Below are positions 54,025 to 62,411 of a DNA stretch of 64,000 nucleotides, piece by piece; within the stretch, counting starts at the first letter, position 1; each line of letters starts with the position of its first letter. The stretch comes from Actinoalloteichus_B caeruleus (lineage in GTDB: Bacteria > Actinomycetota > Actinomycetes > Mycobacteriales > Pseudonocardiaceae). The stretch lies in NCBI RefSeq assembly GCF_000718005.1, contig NZ_JODV01000005.1; one strand, 5' to 3'. The notes under the pieces are model-generated. The model had not been told where the DNA came from, ran no database searches, and worked only from the letters and a program-made list of their open reading frames with translations. The position numbers and the translations under genes are program-made.

Positions 54025-54127
54025 CAGCACAGTCTCCGACAGCGGTGCCCTCGGCTGGGCGGAACCCGGCGGCGCGAGCGGCCCAACGCCAATAAGGTTC
54101 GGAAGGGAACGGCCAGGACCGGAGGCC

Positions 54128-55411
54128 GTGTCCTTCGACTACCGGCCGGGCGCTCGCCGCCGGCCCTGGCGCGAGGTGGGCGGCGTGGCGATCGACGAGC
54201 GGACGCCGGTTCGGCACCTGACCAGCGCGCGCCTGGAGCGACGTCGGGTCCTGCTGTGGCCGGTCGTCGTGCTCGTGCTGCTGGGCGTGTCCGGCCTCGC
54301 CCTGCTCGGCGTCGCCACCGCCAGGGTCGGGTTCGTCCCGGTGATCGTCGGTGCCCTGCTGGCCCTGCTCCCGGTCGGCCCCGTGCTGGCGGCCTTCCTG
54401 TGGATCGACCGGTGGGAGCCGGAACCGCCGAAACTGCTGCTCGCCGCGTTCGTGTGGGGTGCGTGCGGGGCCACCGGGTGCGCCCTGCTGATCAACAACA
54501 CCGCCGAGGTCGTCGGGGAGTCCCTGCTCGGAACGGGAGGTGGTGACGTCGTCGCGGCCGTGATCTCGGCGCCCCTGGTCGAGGAGGCCGCCAAGGCGCT
54601 GTTCGTCGTCGGGGTCTTCCTCCGCCGCCGGGTGGAGTTCGACGGGATCGTGGACGGCATCGTCTACTCCGGTGTCACCGCCATCGGGTTCGCCTTCACC
54701 GAGAACATCAACTACTTCGGCCTGGCCTTCCGCGAGGGCGGTTTCGGTGACCTCACCGGCGGTATCGTCGCCGTCTTCGTGCTGCGGGGCATCCTCACCC
54801 CCTTCGCGCACCCGCTGTTCAGCGCCATGGTGGGCATCGGGGTCGGTATCGCGGCCGGGTCGAGGAAGAAGTGGGTGCGAACGACGGCGCTGCTCGTGGG
54901 ATACGTCCTGGCCGTCCTGCTGCACGCGGTGTGGAACGGAGCGGCCACGCTGGGCGGCGGCGCCACCTTCGTCGACACCTACTTCGTCGTCATGGTGCCG
55001 ATCTTCGTGGCGACGCTGGTGCTCGTGCTGTGGCAACGACGCCGGGAACAACGGACCGTCGTCGCCCAACTGCCCGGCTTCGCCGAGGAGGGCTGGATCG
55101 CCCCCGGCGAGGTGACCCTGCTCTCCAGCCTGCCCAGCCGGAAGGCGTGGCGGAAGGCGGTGCGGGAACGGGCGGGCGCGGAGGCCGCCCGCGCGGTCCG
55201 CGAGTACCAGCACGCGGTCACCGAGCTCGCGTTCCTCCGGCACCGGGTCGCCCAGGGGCTCCCGGTGCCCAACGCCGCGCGACGGCAGGCGCAGGCGGTC
55301 GGGGTGCTGCTCGGCGCCCGCGCCGAGGCCGTCCGAGACGGCCTCGTCCGCAGCGCCGCGACCAGGGCCGCCCACGCCGAGAGGCGGAGGGGGACCCGCC
55401 CCCGGCGTTGA
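54128..55411 (+). CDS. PrsW-family intramembrane metalloprotease
   Basis: This 427-residue protein has about eight membrane segments between residues 45 and 300 and belongs to the PrsW group, whose B. subtilis member cuts an anti-sigma factor. Conserved motifs are FLWIDRWEPEPP, the Glu-Glu pair in APLVEEAAKAL, FAFTENINYF, the His in LTPFAHPLFSA and LLHAVWNG, which together form the expected metal site. A cytosolic helical domain of about 120 residues rich in Arg and Ala follows, longer than in PrsW itself. Its substrate is unknown and no anti-sigma gene is adjacent. The GTG at 54128 is only two bases after GGAGG, so the start could be slightly further on; TAAGGT (54093-54098) may be its -10. 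Confidence 0.82.
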   Translation: MSFDYRPGARRRPWREVGGVAIDERTPVRHLTSARLERRRVLLWPVVVLVLLGVSGLALLGVATARVGFVPVIVGALLALLPVGPVLAAFLWIDRWEPEPPKLLLAAFVWGACGATGCALLINNTAEVVGESLLGTGGGDVVAAVISAPLVEEAAKALFVVGVFLRRRVEFDGIVDGIVYSGVTAIGFAFTENINYFGLAFREGGFGDLTGGIVAVFVLRGILTPFAHPLFSAMVGIGVGIAAGSRKKWVRTTALLVGYVLAVLLHAVWNGAATLGGGATFVDTYFVVMVPIFVATLVLVLWQRRREQRTVVAQLPGFAEEGWIAPGEVTLLSSLPSRKAWRKAVRERAGAEAARAVREYQHAVTELAFLRHRVAQGLPVPNAARRQAQAVGVLLGARAEAVRDGLVRSAATRAAHAERRRGTRPRR

Positions 55412-55563
55412 GCGTTGATCGGGGAGCGGGGAGCGGCGCCGCACGGGGCCGGCGTGAAGCTGCTCACCCGACCGAGGACCGGGCTCCTCCCAGCGGCTAC
55501 CCTCGCGGCTGTCCGGTACCCGACGGGAGTCGGGACTGGAACACAACGAAGGAGTCGCGCACG

Positions 55564-56529
55564 ATGAGCGCTGTGGTCCCGGGGGCCGCTGGCGAGGATG
55601 CCAGCCTCGGAGGTCGGCCAGCCAGGCTGGCGACCGGAGTCATCTCGGCGGGACGCGTCGGCGCCGTGCTCGGCGCCGCCCTCGCCAAGGCCGGGCACGT
55701 CGTCGTCGGTGCCTCGGCCGTCTCCTCGGCCTCGCGCCGCCGGGCCGAGGAACTGCTCCCCGATGTTCCCCTGCTACCACCCGACCAGGTGGCTCGGCGT
55801 TCCGACCTCGTGGTGCTCGCCGTTCCCGACGACGTCCTCCCCGGGCTGGTGCGTGGTCTCGTGGCGACCGGGTCGCTGCGTCCGGGGCAGATCGTGGCCC
55901 ACACGTCCGGCGCGCTGGGGGTGTCGGTCCTGCGTCCCGCCGCCGAGGTCGGGGTGCTCCCGGTGGCGCTGCACCCCGCCATGACGTTCACCGGACGTCC
56001 CGAGGACCTGCAACGGCTCGCCACCTGTTCGGTGGCGGTGACGGCCGCCGCCGGCGAACCCGACGAGCCGAGCACCAGCACGGCCGGCGGAATGGGCTGG
56101 CACGTGGGCGAGGCGCTCGTCGTGGAGCTCGGAGCCGAACCCGTTCGCGTGCCAGAGGAGGCTCGTCCCCTCTACCACGCGGCGCTCACCCACGGGGCCA
56201 ACCACCTGATGACGCTGGTGGGTGACTGCCTGGAGCTCCTCGAGTCCAGCGGGGTGCGGGAGTCCGGCCGTCTCCTCGGGCCGCTGCTCGGAGCGGCTCT
56301 CGACAACGCCCTCCGGCACGGGGACCGCGCGTTGACCGGCCCGGTGTCGCGGGGTGACGTCGGCACCGTCCGCCGGCACCTGGAGGTCCTCTCCGAGGCA
56401 GCGCCCCAGGTCGAACCCGCCTACCGGCTGTTGGCAGCGCGGACCGCCGATCGCGCCGAGCGGGCCGGTCTCCTGCCGCCCCACGTGGCGGACGACGTGC
56501 GGACGTCACTCGACGAGGAGGACCGATGA
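55564..56529 (+). CDS. Rossmann-like and DUF2520 oxidoreductase-like protein
   Basis: This 321-residue protein has an N-terminal NAD(P)-binding Rossmann region (VISAGRVGAVLGAALAKAGH, residues about 26-45, with the GxGxxG replaced by SAGRVG) and a C-terminal DUF2520 helical domain from about residue 150 (ARPLYHAALTHGANHLMTL). It is directly coupled to panC by an ATGA overlap and precedes panD and coaX, so a step in pantothenate synthesis, such as ketopantoate reduction, is a reasonable hypothesis; the alternative ketopantoate reductase PanG is, as far as I recall, of this class. From memory it is Rv3603c. AAGGAG lies nine bases before the ATG. Confidence 0.8.
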   Translation: MSAVVPGAAGEDASLGGRPARLATGVISAGRVGAVLGAALAKAGHVVVGASAVSSASRRRAEELLPDVPLLPPDQVARRSDLVVLAVPDDVLPGLVRGLVATGSLRPGQIVAHTSGALGVSVLRPAAEVGVLPVALHPAMTFTGRPEDLQRLATCSVAVTAAAGEPDEPSTSTAGGMGWHVGEALVVELGAEPVRVPEEARPLYHAALTHGANHLMTLVGDCLELLESSGVRESGRLLGPLLGAALDNALRHGDRALTGPVSRGDVGTVRRHLEVLSEAAPQVEPAYRLLAARTADRAERAGLLPPHVADDVRTSLDEEDR

Positions 56530-57443
56530 CGACCGATCCCGCCGCCCGCCCGTTCCGCCCCGGTGAGCTGACCACCCACGCCGACGTGGAGGCGTTGTCG
56601 AAGGTCACCAGGACGCTGCGTGCCGCCGGCCGGCGGGTGACGCTGGTCCCCACGATGGGTGCCCTGCACGCCGGTCACCGCGAGCTGATCCGCCACGCCC
56701 GTCGAGTGCCCAACTCCGTCACCGTGGTGTCGGTCTTCGTCAACCCGTTGCAGTTCGGTGACGGCGAGGACTTCGACCGCTACCCGAGGGACCTCGCGTC
56801 GGACCTGGAGGTGTGCCGGTCCGAGGGCGTCGAGCTGGTGTTCGCCCCGACCGCCGAGCGGATGTACCCGCACGGCCGTTCGGTGAGCGTGCGTCCCGGC
56901 CCGCTGGGTGACGAGCTGGAGGGCGCGGCCCGGGCCGGCCACTTCGAGGGCGTCCTCACCGTCGTCGCGAAACTGTTCAACATCGTGCGGCCCGACGTGG
57001 CGTTCTTCGGGGAGAAGGACTACCAGCAGCTGGTGTTGGTGCGGCGGATGGCGCGCGAACTCAACCTGGACACGGCCGTGGTGGGCGTTCCGACCGTACG
57101 GGAACCGAGGGGACTGGCGCTGTCGTCCCGCAACGCCCGCCTGCGGGAGGACCAACGCGCGGCGGCCGTCGCCCTCTCCGCCGCGCTGACCGCCGCCGTG
57201 CACACCGCCGGCGCCGGTGCGGCGACCGCGCTGGCCACCGCCCGTGAGGTGCTGGCGGCCGAACCCGCGCTGGACGTGGACTACCTGGAGCTTCGCGGGC
57301 CGGACCTGGAACCGGCGCCCGAGGAGGGCAGTGCCCGCCTGCTGGTCGCCGCGCGGATCGGTGACGTCCGACTGATCGACAACGCACCACTCGTGCTGTC
57401 TCGGCCCGACGACACCGCCTCGGGCACGACGTTCGCCAGCTGA
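56526..57443 (+). CDS. panC: Pantothenate synthetase
   Basis: PanC condenses pantoate and beta-alanine with ATP to make pantothenate. The 305-residue protein has the nucleotide motif PTMGALHAGHRELI (an HIGH-type motif), SVFVNPLQFGDGEDFDRYPR, PDVAFFGEKDYQQLVLVRR, and the KMSKS-like PRGLALSSRN. Length is typical of mycobacterial PanC. It overlaps the DUF2520 gene by four bases, and panD starts 34 bases after it. Confidence 0.96.
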   Translation: MTTDPAARPFRPGELTTHADVEALSKVTRTLRAAGRRVTLVPTMGALHAGHRELIRHARRVPNSVTVVSVFVNPLQFGDGEDFDRYPRDLASDLEVCRSEGVELVFAPTAERMYPHGRSVSVRPGPLGDELEGAARAGHFEGVLTVVAKLFNIVRPDVAFFGEKDYQQLVLVRRMARELNLDTAVVGVPTVREPRGLALSSRNARLREDQRAAAVALSAALTAAVHTAGAGAATALATAREVLAAEPALDVDYLELRGPDLEPAPEEGSARLLVAARIGDVRLIDNAPLVLSRPDDTASGTTFAS

Positions 57444-57477
57444 ACCGAGCCGACCGCAGGAAAGAGAGGGCACCTCC

Positions 57478-57963
57478 ATGTTCCGCACGATGCTCAAGTC
57501 CAAGATCCACCGCGCGACGGTCACCCAGGCCGACCTGCACTACGTGGGTTCGGTGACCATCGACGAGGATCTGATGGAGGCGGCGGACCTGCTTCCGGGT
57601 GAACTGGTGACCATCGTGGACGTCACCAACGGCGCACGGCTGGAGACCTACGCCATCCCGGGTGAGCGCGGCACGGGTGTGCTGGGGATCAACGGCGCCG
57701 CGGCGCACCTGGTGCACGTCGGCGACATCGTCATCCTGATCGCCTACGGCGTGATGGACGAGGAGGAGGCGAGGACCCGGCCGCCGAGGGTCCTCTTCGT
57801 CGACGGCGACAACCGGGTGCTGCGACAGGACGGCGACCCCGCCGGAGTGCCCGAGGGGTACGGGTTGCGGTCTGGGGCGGTCGTGGCGGGAGGCTCCGAG
57901 GACCAGCCCGGGGAGACCGCGGACGCGGCGCGGTCGGACGCGCCGCTCCAGACCGAGGGCTGA
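57478..57963 (+). CDS. panD: Aspartate 1-decarboxylase (proenzyme)
   Basis: PanD makes beta-alanine for PanC. The proenzyme cleaves itself between G24 and S25 (YVGSVTID) to form the pyruvoyl cofactor. The start MFRTMLKSKIHRATVTQADL and the GINGAAAHLVHVGDIVI segment are canonical. At 161 residues it is about 20-30 longer than usual; the extra part is a Gly/Asp-rich C-terminal tail, seen also in other actinobacteria. AGGAAAGAGAGG lies upstream of the ATG. Confidence 0.96.
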   Translation: MFRTMLKSKIHRATVTQADLHYVGSVTIDEDLMEAADLLPGELVTIVDVTNGARLETYAIPGERGTGVLGINGAAAHLVHVGDIVILIAYGVMDEEEARTRPPRVLFVDGDNRVLRQDGDPAGVPEGYGLRSGAVVAGGSEDQPGETADAARSDAPLQTEG

Positions 57964-58006
57964 GCGAGACCGCTCGTAGCCGTGGATGAGGGAGAAGGGG
58001 CAACCG

Positions 58007-58792
58007 GTGCTGCTTGCCATCGACATCGGTAACACCAACATCGTGCTCGGCCTGTACACCGGCCGAGGGGCGGACGCCACGCTGCTGCGCGACTGGCGGA
58101 TGCGTACCGACGCCAGGATGACCGCCGACGAGCTGGCGCTGACGATGCGGGGGCTGCTGGGCGAGCACGCGGATCGCATCACCGGCGTCTCCGCGTTGTC
58201 CACGGTGCCCGCGGTGCTCCGGGAACTCCGGGTGATGTTGGGCCGGTACTACTCGTCGGTGCCCCGGATGCTGGTGCAGCCGGGGGCGCGGACCGGTGTC
58301 CCGCTGCTCGTGGACAACCCCAAGGAGGTCGGCGGTGACCGGGTGGTGAACACCCTGGCCGCGCACCACCTGTACGGGACCGCCTGCGTGGTCGTCGATT
58401 TCGGAACCTCGACCAACATCGACGTCATCTCCGAGAAGGGGGAGTTCCTGGGCGGCGTGTTCGCGCCCGGGATGGAGATCTCGGTGGACGCGCTGGCCTC
58501 GCGCGCGGCGCAGCTCCGCAAGGTGGAGCTCGTCCGGCCGAGGGCGGTGATCGGCAAGAACACCGTCGAGTGCCTTCAGTCCGGCATCCTCTACGGCTTC
58601 GCGGCCCAGGTCGACGGCCTGGTGCGCCGCATCGTGGGTGAACTCAGGTCGGGTGGGGACACACCGGTCACCGTTATCGCGACGGGGGGACTGGCGCCGC
58701 TCATCGTGGGGGAGACGGAGACGATCGACCACCACGTCCCCGACCTCACCCTGGTCGGTCTCAGGCTGTTCTACGAACGCAACGTGCACTGA
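58007..58792 (+). CDS. coaX: Type III pantothenate kinase
   Basis: CoaX phosphorylates pantothenate, the first committed step towards CoA. The 261-residue protein begins LLAIDIGNTNIVLGLY (phosphate 1 motif). It also has GADRVxN-type GGDRVVNTLAAHHLYG, the catalytic DFGTSTNIDV and GGVFAPGMEIS. The GTG at 58007 has a GGAGAAGGGG six bases upstream and is preferred over an ATG at 57986 without a site. With panC and panD the cluster leads from aspartate and pantoate to 4'-phosphopantothenate. Confidence 0.95.
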   Translation: MLLAIDIGNTNIVLGLYTGRGADATLLRDWRMRTDARMTADELALTMRGLLGEHADRITGVSALSTVPAVLRELRVMLGRYYSSVPRMLVQPGARTGVPLLVDNPKEVGGDRVVNTLAAHHLYGTACVVVDFGTSTNIDVISEKGEFLGGVFAPGMEISVDALASRAAQLRKVELVRPRAVIGKNTVECLQSGILYGFAAQVDGLVRRIVGELRSGGDTPVTVIATGGLAPLIVGETETIDHHVPDLTLVGLRLFYERNVH

Positions 58793-58826
58793 GCCGGTGC
58801 CCACTCGTCAGCCGGGCGGCCGCCCG

Positions 58827-59606
58827 TCAGCGGCGGACCGCCCGGTTCACGACGGCGATCTGCGGGAGGTCGAACTCACCCTCGCGGGTCTCCGGCCTCC
58901 CGGCGAGGTAGGACCGGAGTTCGGCCCGCATCCGTTCTCGCTCGTCCGGGTCCTGGACCAGTACCCACGAGTGGGTGGAGATCATCTGGACCAGTGACTC
59001 GGCCGTGCGGCGGTGGGCGTGCTCGAAGCGGGCGGTCTCCACGGGCGCGAACCTCGGGTGCGCCGGGACGTAGTCCGGGTCCTCCTCGCTGATTCCCGGG
59101 CTGGGGATCCCGGTGCGCTGGAGACCCGCCACCCACTCCCGCCGGTCGTCGTTGTAGTTGGTGAGCGCCGCCACCACCCCGCCGGGCCGCAGGACGCGGG
59201 CGATCTCGTCCAGCGCCCTCGGCGCGTCGAACCAGTGGAAGGCCTGGCCGACCGTGACCGCGTCGACGGAGGCTTCGGGCAGGGGTAGGGCCTCGGCGTT
59301 GCCGTCGAGGACGCGCACGCCCGGCACCCGCCGGGTGAACTCGGCGCGGAGCCGGGGGTCCGGCTCGACCGCGACGGTCTCGGCGGCGAGCCCGCGCACG
59401 GACCGGGTCACCTTCCCCGTGCCCGCCGCGAGGTCCAGCACGGCGACGTGGGGTCTGGACAGGACCGGCTCGAGGGCCCAGCGCACCGCCAGGTCCGGGT
59501 AGCCGGGTCGGTGCTCGGCGTAGTCCTGGGCCACCTGCCCGAAGGAACCGGCCTGCGCGGCGTCCGAGCGTCGATCGTCGGCTGAGCCGACCGCAACGTG
59601 ATCCAC
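58827..59606 (-). CDS. Class I SAM-dependent methyltransferase
   Basis: This 259-residue protein is a Methyltransf_11-type enzyme. It has an N-terminal SFGQVAQDYAEHRPGYPDLAV, the SAM-binding motif VLDLAAGTGKVTRSV (near residue 50), the acidic VAVEPDP, and the segment VDAVTVGQAFHWFDAPRALDEIARVLRPGG. The AFHWF motif occurs in a large actinobacterial family of unknown small-molecule methyltransferases. The GTG start at 59606 has no ribosome site; TACCAT on the minus strand (forward 59614-59619) ends seven bases before it, so it may be leaderless. It is divergent from lysS. The substrate is unknown. Confidence 0.82.
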   Translation of the reverse strand: MDHVAVGSADDRRSDAAQAGSFGQVAQDYAEHRPGYPDLAVRWALEPVLSRPHVAVLDLAAGTGKVTRSVRGLAAETVAVEPDPRLRAEFTRRVPGVRVLDGNAEALPLPEASVDAVTVGQAFHWFDAPRALDEIARVLRPGGVVAALTNYNDDRREWVAGLQRTGIPSPGISEEDPDYVPAHPRFAPVETARFEHAHRRTAESLVQMISTHSWVLVQDPDERERMRAELRSYLAGRPETREGEFDLPQIAVVNRAVRR

Positions 59607-59649
59607 TCCGAGGATGGTATCCGGTTGGGGGTATTGGGGGGAAGGAACG

Positions 59650-59655
59650 TAGTCT
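59650..59655 (+). promoter_or_regulatory. -10 element of lysS, leaderless
   Basis: TAGTCT fits the -10 consensus and ends eight bases before the lysS GTG at 59664. TTGGGG at 59625-59630, 19 bp upstream, is a weak -35. Confidence 0.5.
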
Positions 59656-59663
59656 GTTCCCCC

Positions 59664-61184
59664 GTGAACGGGCAGCCGGACAATGACACTGTGACCAGCG
59701 AGGACACCCTTCCCGAGCAGATGCGCGTGCGCCGCGAGAAGCGGGAGCGGATGCTTGCGAGCGGTATTGAGCCGTATCCGGTCTCGCTCCCCGTCACGCA
59801 CGGCCTCGGGCAGGTGCGCGCGGAGAATCCCGATCTCGCCCCGGATACCTCGACTGGGCGGATTGTCGGGGTCGCCGGCCGGGTCATGTTCCTCCGAAAC
59901 ACCGGAAAGCTGTGTTTCGCCACGCTCCGTGCTGGTGACGGCGCGGAACTGCAGGCAATGGTCAGCCTCAAGCAGGTGGGGGAGGAGGCTTTGTCGGCCT
60001 GGAAGGCCGACGTCGACCTGGGCGACCACGTTTTCGTCTCCGGCGAGGTCATCACGTCCCGCCGGGGCGAGTTGTCCGTCCTGGTGGACGAATGGCGAAT
60101 GGCCTCCAAGGCTTTGCGGCCGCTGCCGGTGGCCCACAAGGACCTGGCCGAGGAAACCCGGGTGCGGCAGCGCTACGTGGATCTCATCGTCCGCCGGCAG
60201 GCGGCGGAGACCGTGCGCACCCGGTCCGCCGTCGTGCGCTCCCTGCGCGAGTCCTTTCACGAGCGCGGCTACCTCGAAGTCGAGACGCCCATGCTCCAGA
60301 CCCTCCACGGCGGGGCCGCGGCCCGGCCGTTCCTCACCCACTCGAACGCCTTCGACATCGACCTTTTCCTGCGGATCGCCCCCGAGTTGTATCTGAAGCG
60401 GTGCGTGGTCGGCGGAATCGAGCGGGTTTTCGAGATCAACCGCAACTTCCGGAACGAGGGCAGCGACTCCTCGCATTCGCCCGAGTTCGCCATGCTGGAG
60501 TTCTACGAGGCCTACGGCACCTACGACACGATGGCCGTCCTGACCCGCGAGCTCGTGCAGGAGGCGGCGACCAGGGTCTTCGGCACCCAGGTCGTCACGC
60601 TCGCCGACGGTTCCGAGTACGACCTGTCCGGTGAGTGGGCCTCGCTGACGATGTACGAGTCCCTCGCCGAGGCGGTGGGGGAGGAGGTCACCCCGGAGAC
60701 CCCCGCCGAGCGACTGCGGACGTTGGCGGCCTCCCACGGACTCGACCTCGCCGGCGGCGGGGCGAAGCTCGGCCACGGCAAGCTCGTCGAGGAACTGTGG
60801 GAGCACCTGGTGGGCTCGGCGCTGCACGAGCCGACCTTTGTCCGGGATTTCCCGCTGGAAACCTCCCCGCTGACCAGGCAGCACCGGGACAAGCCCGGGG
60901 TCGCCGAGAAGTGGGACCTGTATGTGCGGGGTTTCGAGCTGGCGACCGGCTACTCGGAACTGGTCGACCCGGTCGTGGAACGGGAAAGGCTGCGGGAACA
61001 GTCCAGGCTGGCGGCGGCCGGGGACGAGGAGGCCATGCAGTTGGACGAAGACTTCCTGCGGTCACTGGAGTACGGAATGCCCCCCAGCGGCGGCACGGGA
61101 ATGGGGATAGACCGCCTGTTGATGGCTTTGACCGGACTGGGCATCAGAGAGACCATCCTCTTCCCGCTCGTGCGCCCTGAATGA
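59664..61184 (+). CDS. lysS: Lysyl-tRNA synthetase, class II
   Basis: LysS charges tRNA-Lys. The 506-residue protein has the anticodon-binding OB domain (about 60-180, VGVAGRVMFLRNTGKLCFATLRAG). The class II core follows: motif 1 around FLEVETPMLQ, motif 2 FEINRNFRNEGSDSSHSPEF and motif 3 GMGIDRLLMALTGL. It is close to the mycobacterial LysS at Rv3598c. The GTG at 59664 fits a leaderless mRNA; a GTG at 59691 is an alternative. The gene uses more T-ending codons (ATT, TTT, GAT) in its first half than its neighbours. It ends 173 bases before lsr2. Confidence 0.95.
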   Translation: MNGQPDNDTVTSEDTLPEQMRVRREKRERMLASGIEPYPVSLPVTHGLGQVRAENPDLAPDTSTGRIVGVAGRVMFLRNTGKLCFATLRAGDGAELQAMVSLKQVGEEALSAWKADVDLGDHVFVSGEVITSRRGELSVLVDEWRMASKALRPLPVAHKDLAEETRVRQRYVDLIVRRQAAETVRTRSAVVRSLRESFHERGYLEVETPMLQTLHGGAAARPFLTHSNAFDIDLFLRIAPELYLKRCVVGGIERVFEINRNFRNEGSDSSHSPEFAMLEFYEAYGTYDTMAVLTRELVQEAATRVFGTQVVTLADGSEYDLSGEWASLTMYESLAEAVGEEVTPETPAERLRTLAASHGLDLAGGGAKLGHGKLVEELWEHLVGSALHEPTFVRDFPLETSPLTRQHRDKPGVAEKWDLYVRGFELATGYSELVDPVVERERLREQSRLAAAGDEEAMQLDEDFLRSLEYGMPPSGGTGMGIDRLLMALTGLGIRETILFPLVRPE

Positions 61185-61229
61185 ACCAGCGGAACTCGCT
61201 AGGCGGAGTGCGTCCTGCCGAAAACGCGT

Positions 61230-61235
61230 TAGTAT
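61230..61235 (+). promoter_or_regulatory. -10 element of lsr2
   Basis: TAGTAT fits the -10 consensus and would start an lsr2 mRNA near 61242 with a leader of about 115 nt. No clear -35 was found. Confidence 0.5.
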
Positions 61236-61246
61236 TGTGGGAACAG

Positions 61247-61277
61247 CGACCGGTATTTTGATCGTCGCTACCGGTCG
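61247..61277 (+). repeat. Inverted repeat in the lsr2 leader
   Basis: CGACCGGTA (61247-61255) and TACCGGTCG (61269-61277) are exact reverse complements around a 13-nt spacer with TATTTTGATC. It may be an operator, an mRNA hairpin, or the lysS terminator; it lies only a few bases after the inferred lsr2 transcription start. Confidence 0.6.
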
Positions 61278-61357
61278 GGAACTGGTCCCGGAACCGGCAT
61301 GGGCTGGCCCAGGGCGGGCCTGAGCCTTGAGCGAGCTTTTGGGGAAGGACGAGGACT

Positions 61358-61708
61358 ATGGCGCAGAAGGTAACCGTCACTTTGGTCGACGATCTCGACG
61401 GCAGCGAGGCCGAGGAGACCGTTGACTTCGCACTCGACGGTGTCGCTTACCAGATCGACCTCTCGTCGAACAATGCCTCGCAGCTCCGCGACGCGCTGGC
61501 GAGCTACGTCCAGGGCGCCCGGCGTTCCGGTGGTCGTCGTCGCTCCGCTGGTCGGGCGCCCGCCGGCAGGAGCAACGGAAGCACCACCACCGCGGACCGC
61601 GAGCAGAACCAGGCGATCCGGGAGTGGGCCCGGAAGCGGGGGATGGAGGTCTCGGACCGGGGCCGGATCCCCGCCGAGGTGCTCGAGGCCTACAACAAGG
61701 CCAACTGA
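61358..61708 (+). CDS. lsr2: Nucleoid-associated protein Lsr2
   Basis: Lsr2 is the actinobacterial H-NS analogue, which binds AT-rich DNA and silences horizontally acquired genes. The 116-residue protein has the N-terminal dimerisation/bridging domain (MAQKVTVTLVDDLDGSEAEETV to about residue 62), a basic Gly/Ser/Arg linker, and the C-terminal DNA-binding domain. There EVSDRGRIPAEVLEAYN carries the AT-hook-like RGR. GGAAGGACGAGG lies before the ATG. The order lysS-lsr2 matches M. tuberculosis. Confidence 0.97.
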   Translation: MAQKVTVTLVDDLDGSEAEETVDFALDGVAYQIDLSSNNASQLRDALASYVQGARRSGGRRRSAGRAPAGRSNGSTTTADREQNQAIREWARKRGMEVSDRGRIPAEVLEAYNKAN

Positions 61709-61726
61709 TCGCCACCGGAGGTCGAC

Positions 61727-61763
61727 CGCCCCAGCGGCCCTGCTCCACGGGCCCGCTGGGGCG
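61727..61763 (+). terminator. lsr2 terminator hairpin
   Basis: CGCCCCAGCGG (61727-61737) and CCGCTGGGGCG (61753-61763) form a perfect 11-bp stem starting 18 nt after the lsr2 stop. Confidence 0.8.
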
Positions 61764-61791
61764 AAGCGCGCTCCACCTGGCCGTGGTGTTC

Positions 61792-61809
61792 GGTTAGGCT
61801 CGCCTCACC
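61792..61809 (+). promoter_or_regulatory. Iron box (DtxR/IdeR/DmdR type)
   Basis: GGTTAGGC-TC-GCCTCACC is an almost perfect 18-bp inverted repeat (7 of 8 positions) with the TTAGG/CCT-ACC half-sites typical of actinobacterial iron-dependent repressors. It lies upstream of the iron-uptake genes at the end of the window. Confidence 0.6.
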
Positions 61810-61836
61810 AACGACGTCGGCTGGGTTGGGGGCTGC

Positions 61837-62411
61837 ATGAGGTGGGGCGGGAGGGGGACGCCGGCGGTCGCGTCCACTCGCGAACGGGCGCACGCCACGT
61901 CCACCTCGGACACCCGCGGCGGTAGCCCGCCGCCGGCTGTCGCCGTCGTGGACGCCGTCCGACCGAGGCTGGTCCTGGTCGGAACGGGGCCCCACGCGCC
62001 AGACGGCGTGCGGGCACCGGGGCATCGGGGCACGTCGACCCCGGCCGAGGGGCCAGACGGCCCCCCAACTCCCCGGAGTGGGCGGGTCGGGGGCCGGCGG
62101 CGCCGCCTCCCCACCGCCCGCGCCGCCTCCGGACTCCTGGTCGGTGCCGAGTCCCGCGTGAACACGGAGGAGCTCGCGGGTCCTGGCGCGGGTGGGACCA
62201 CCGCCGTGGGCGCCCTGCCGGTCGACCGATCCCGGTGTGGAGCGGGCCGGAGCACCCGGCTCGCGGCTTCGCCGGTGCGGGGGGCACCCGGCCACGAGCT
62301 ACCTCGGCCGGCTCGGTGTGACGCCGGGGACGCGCGAGGTGCGTCCACCCCTCGGGGACGGCTGGTCGCTGTCGCCGGAGGAGGCGGTGGCGGGGTCCGG
62401 GAGGGGGGAGC
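61837..62411 (+). pseudogene. Probable remnant of a siderophore-binding protein (FecB-like) gene
   Basis: Between the iron box and the FecE-type ATPase gene, short pieces of FecB-like sequence appear in different frames. RVHSRTGARHVHLGHPRR resembles the start of the mature domain, AVAVVDAVRPRLVLVGTGPHAP the first strand region, GLLVGAESRVNTEEL the 'PDLIVG' substrate region, and TSYLGRLGVT a later one. No single frame carries them all, and stops interrupt. A binding protein and FecCD permeases would be expected at this place, and neither is intact. The match was made by eye and is weak, so the stretch may simply be non-coding. Confidence 0.35.

Noticed and set aside
50914..54546. A 1210-codon plus-strand open frame
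   Set aside because: It runs through the DUF6779 gene in another frame and opposite the NuoD-like and MidA-like genes, whose families are certain; it is a high-GC shadow.
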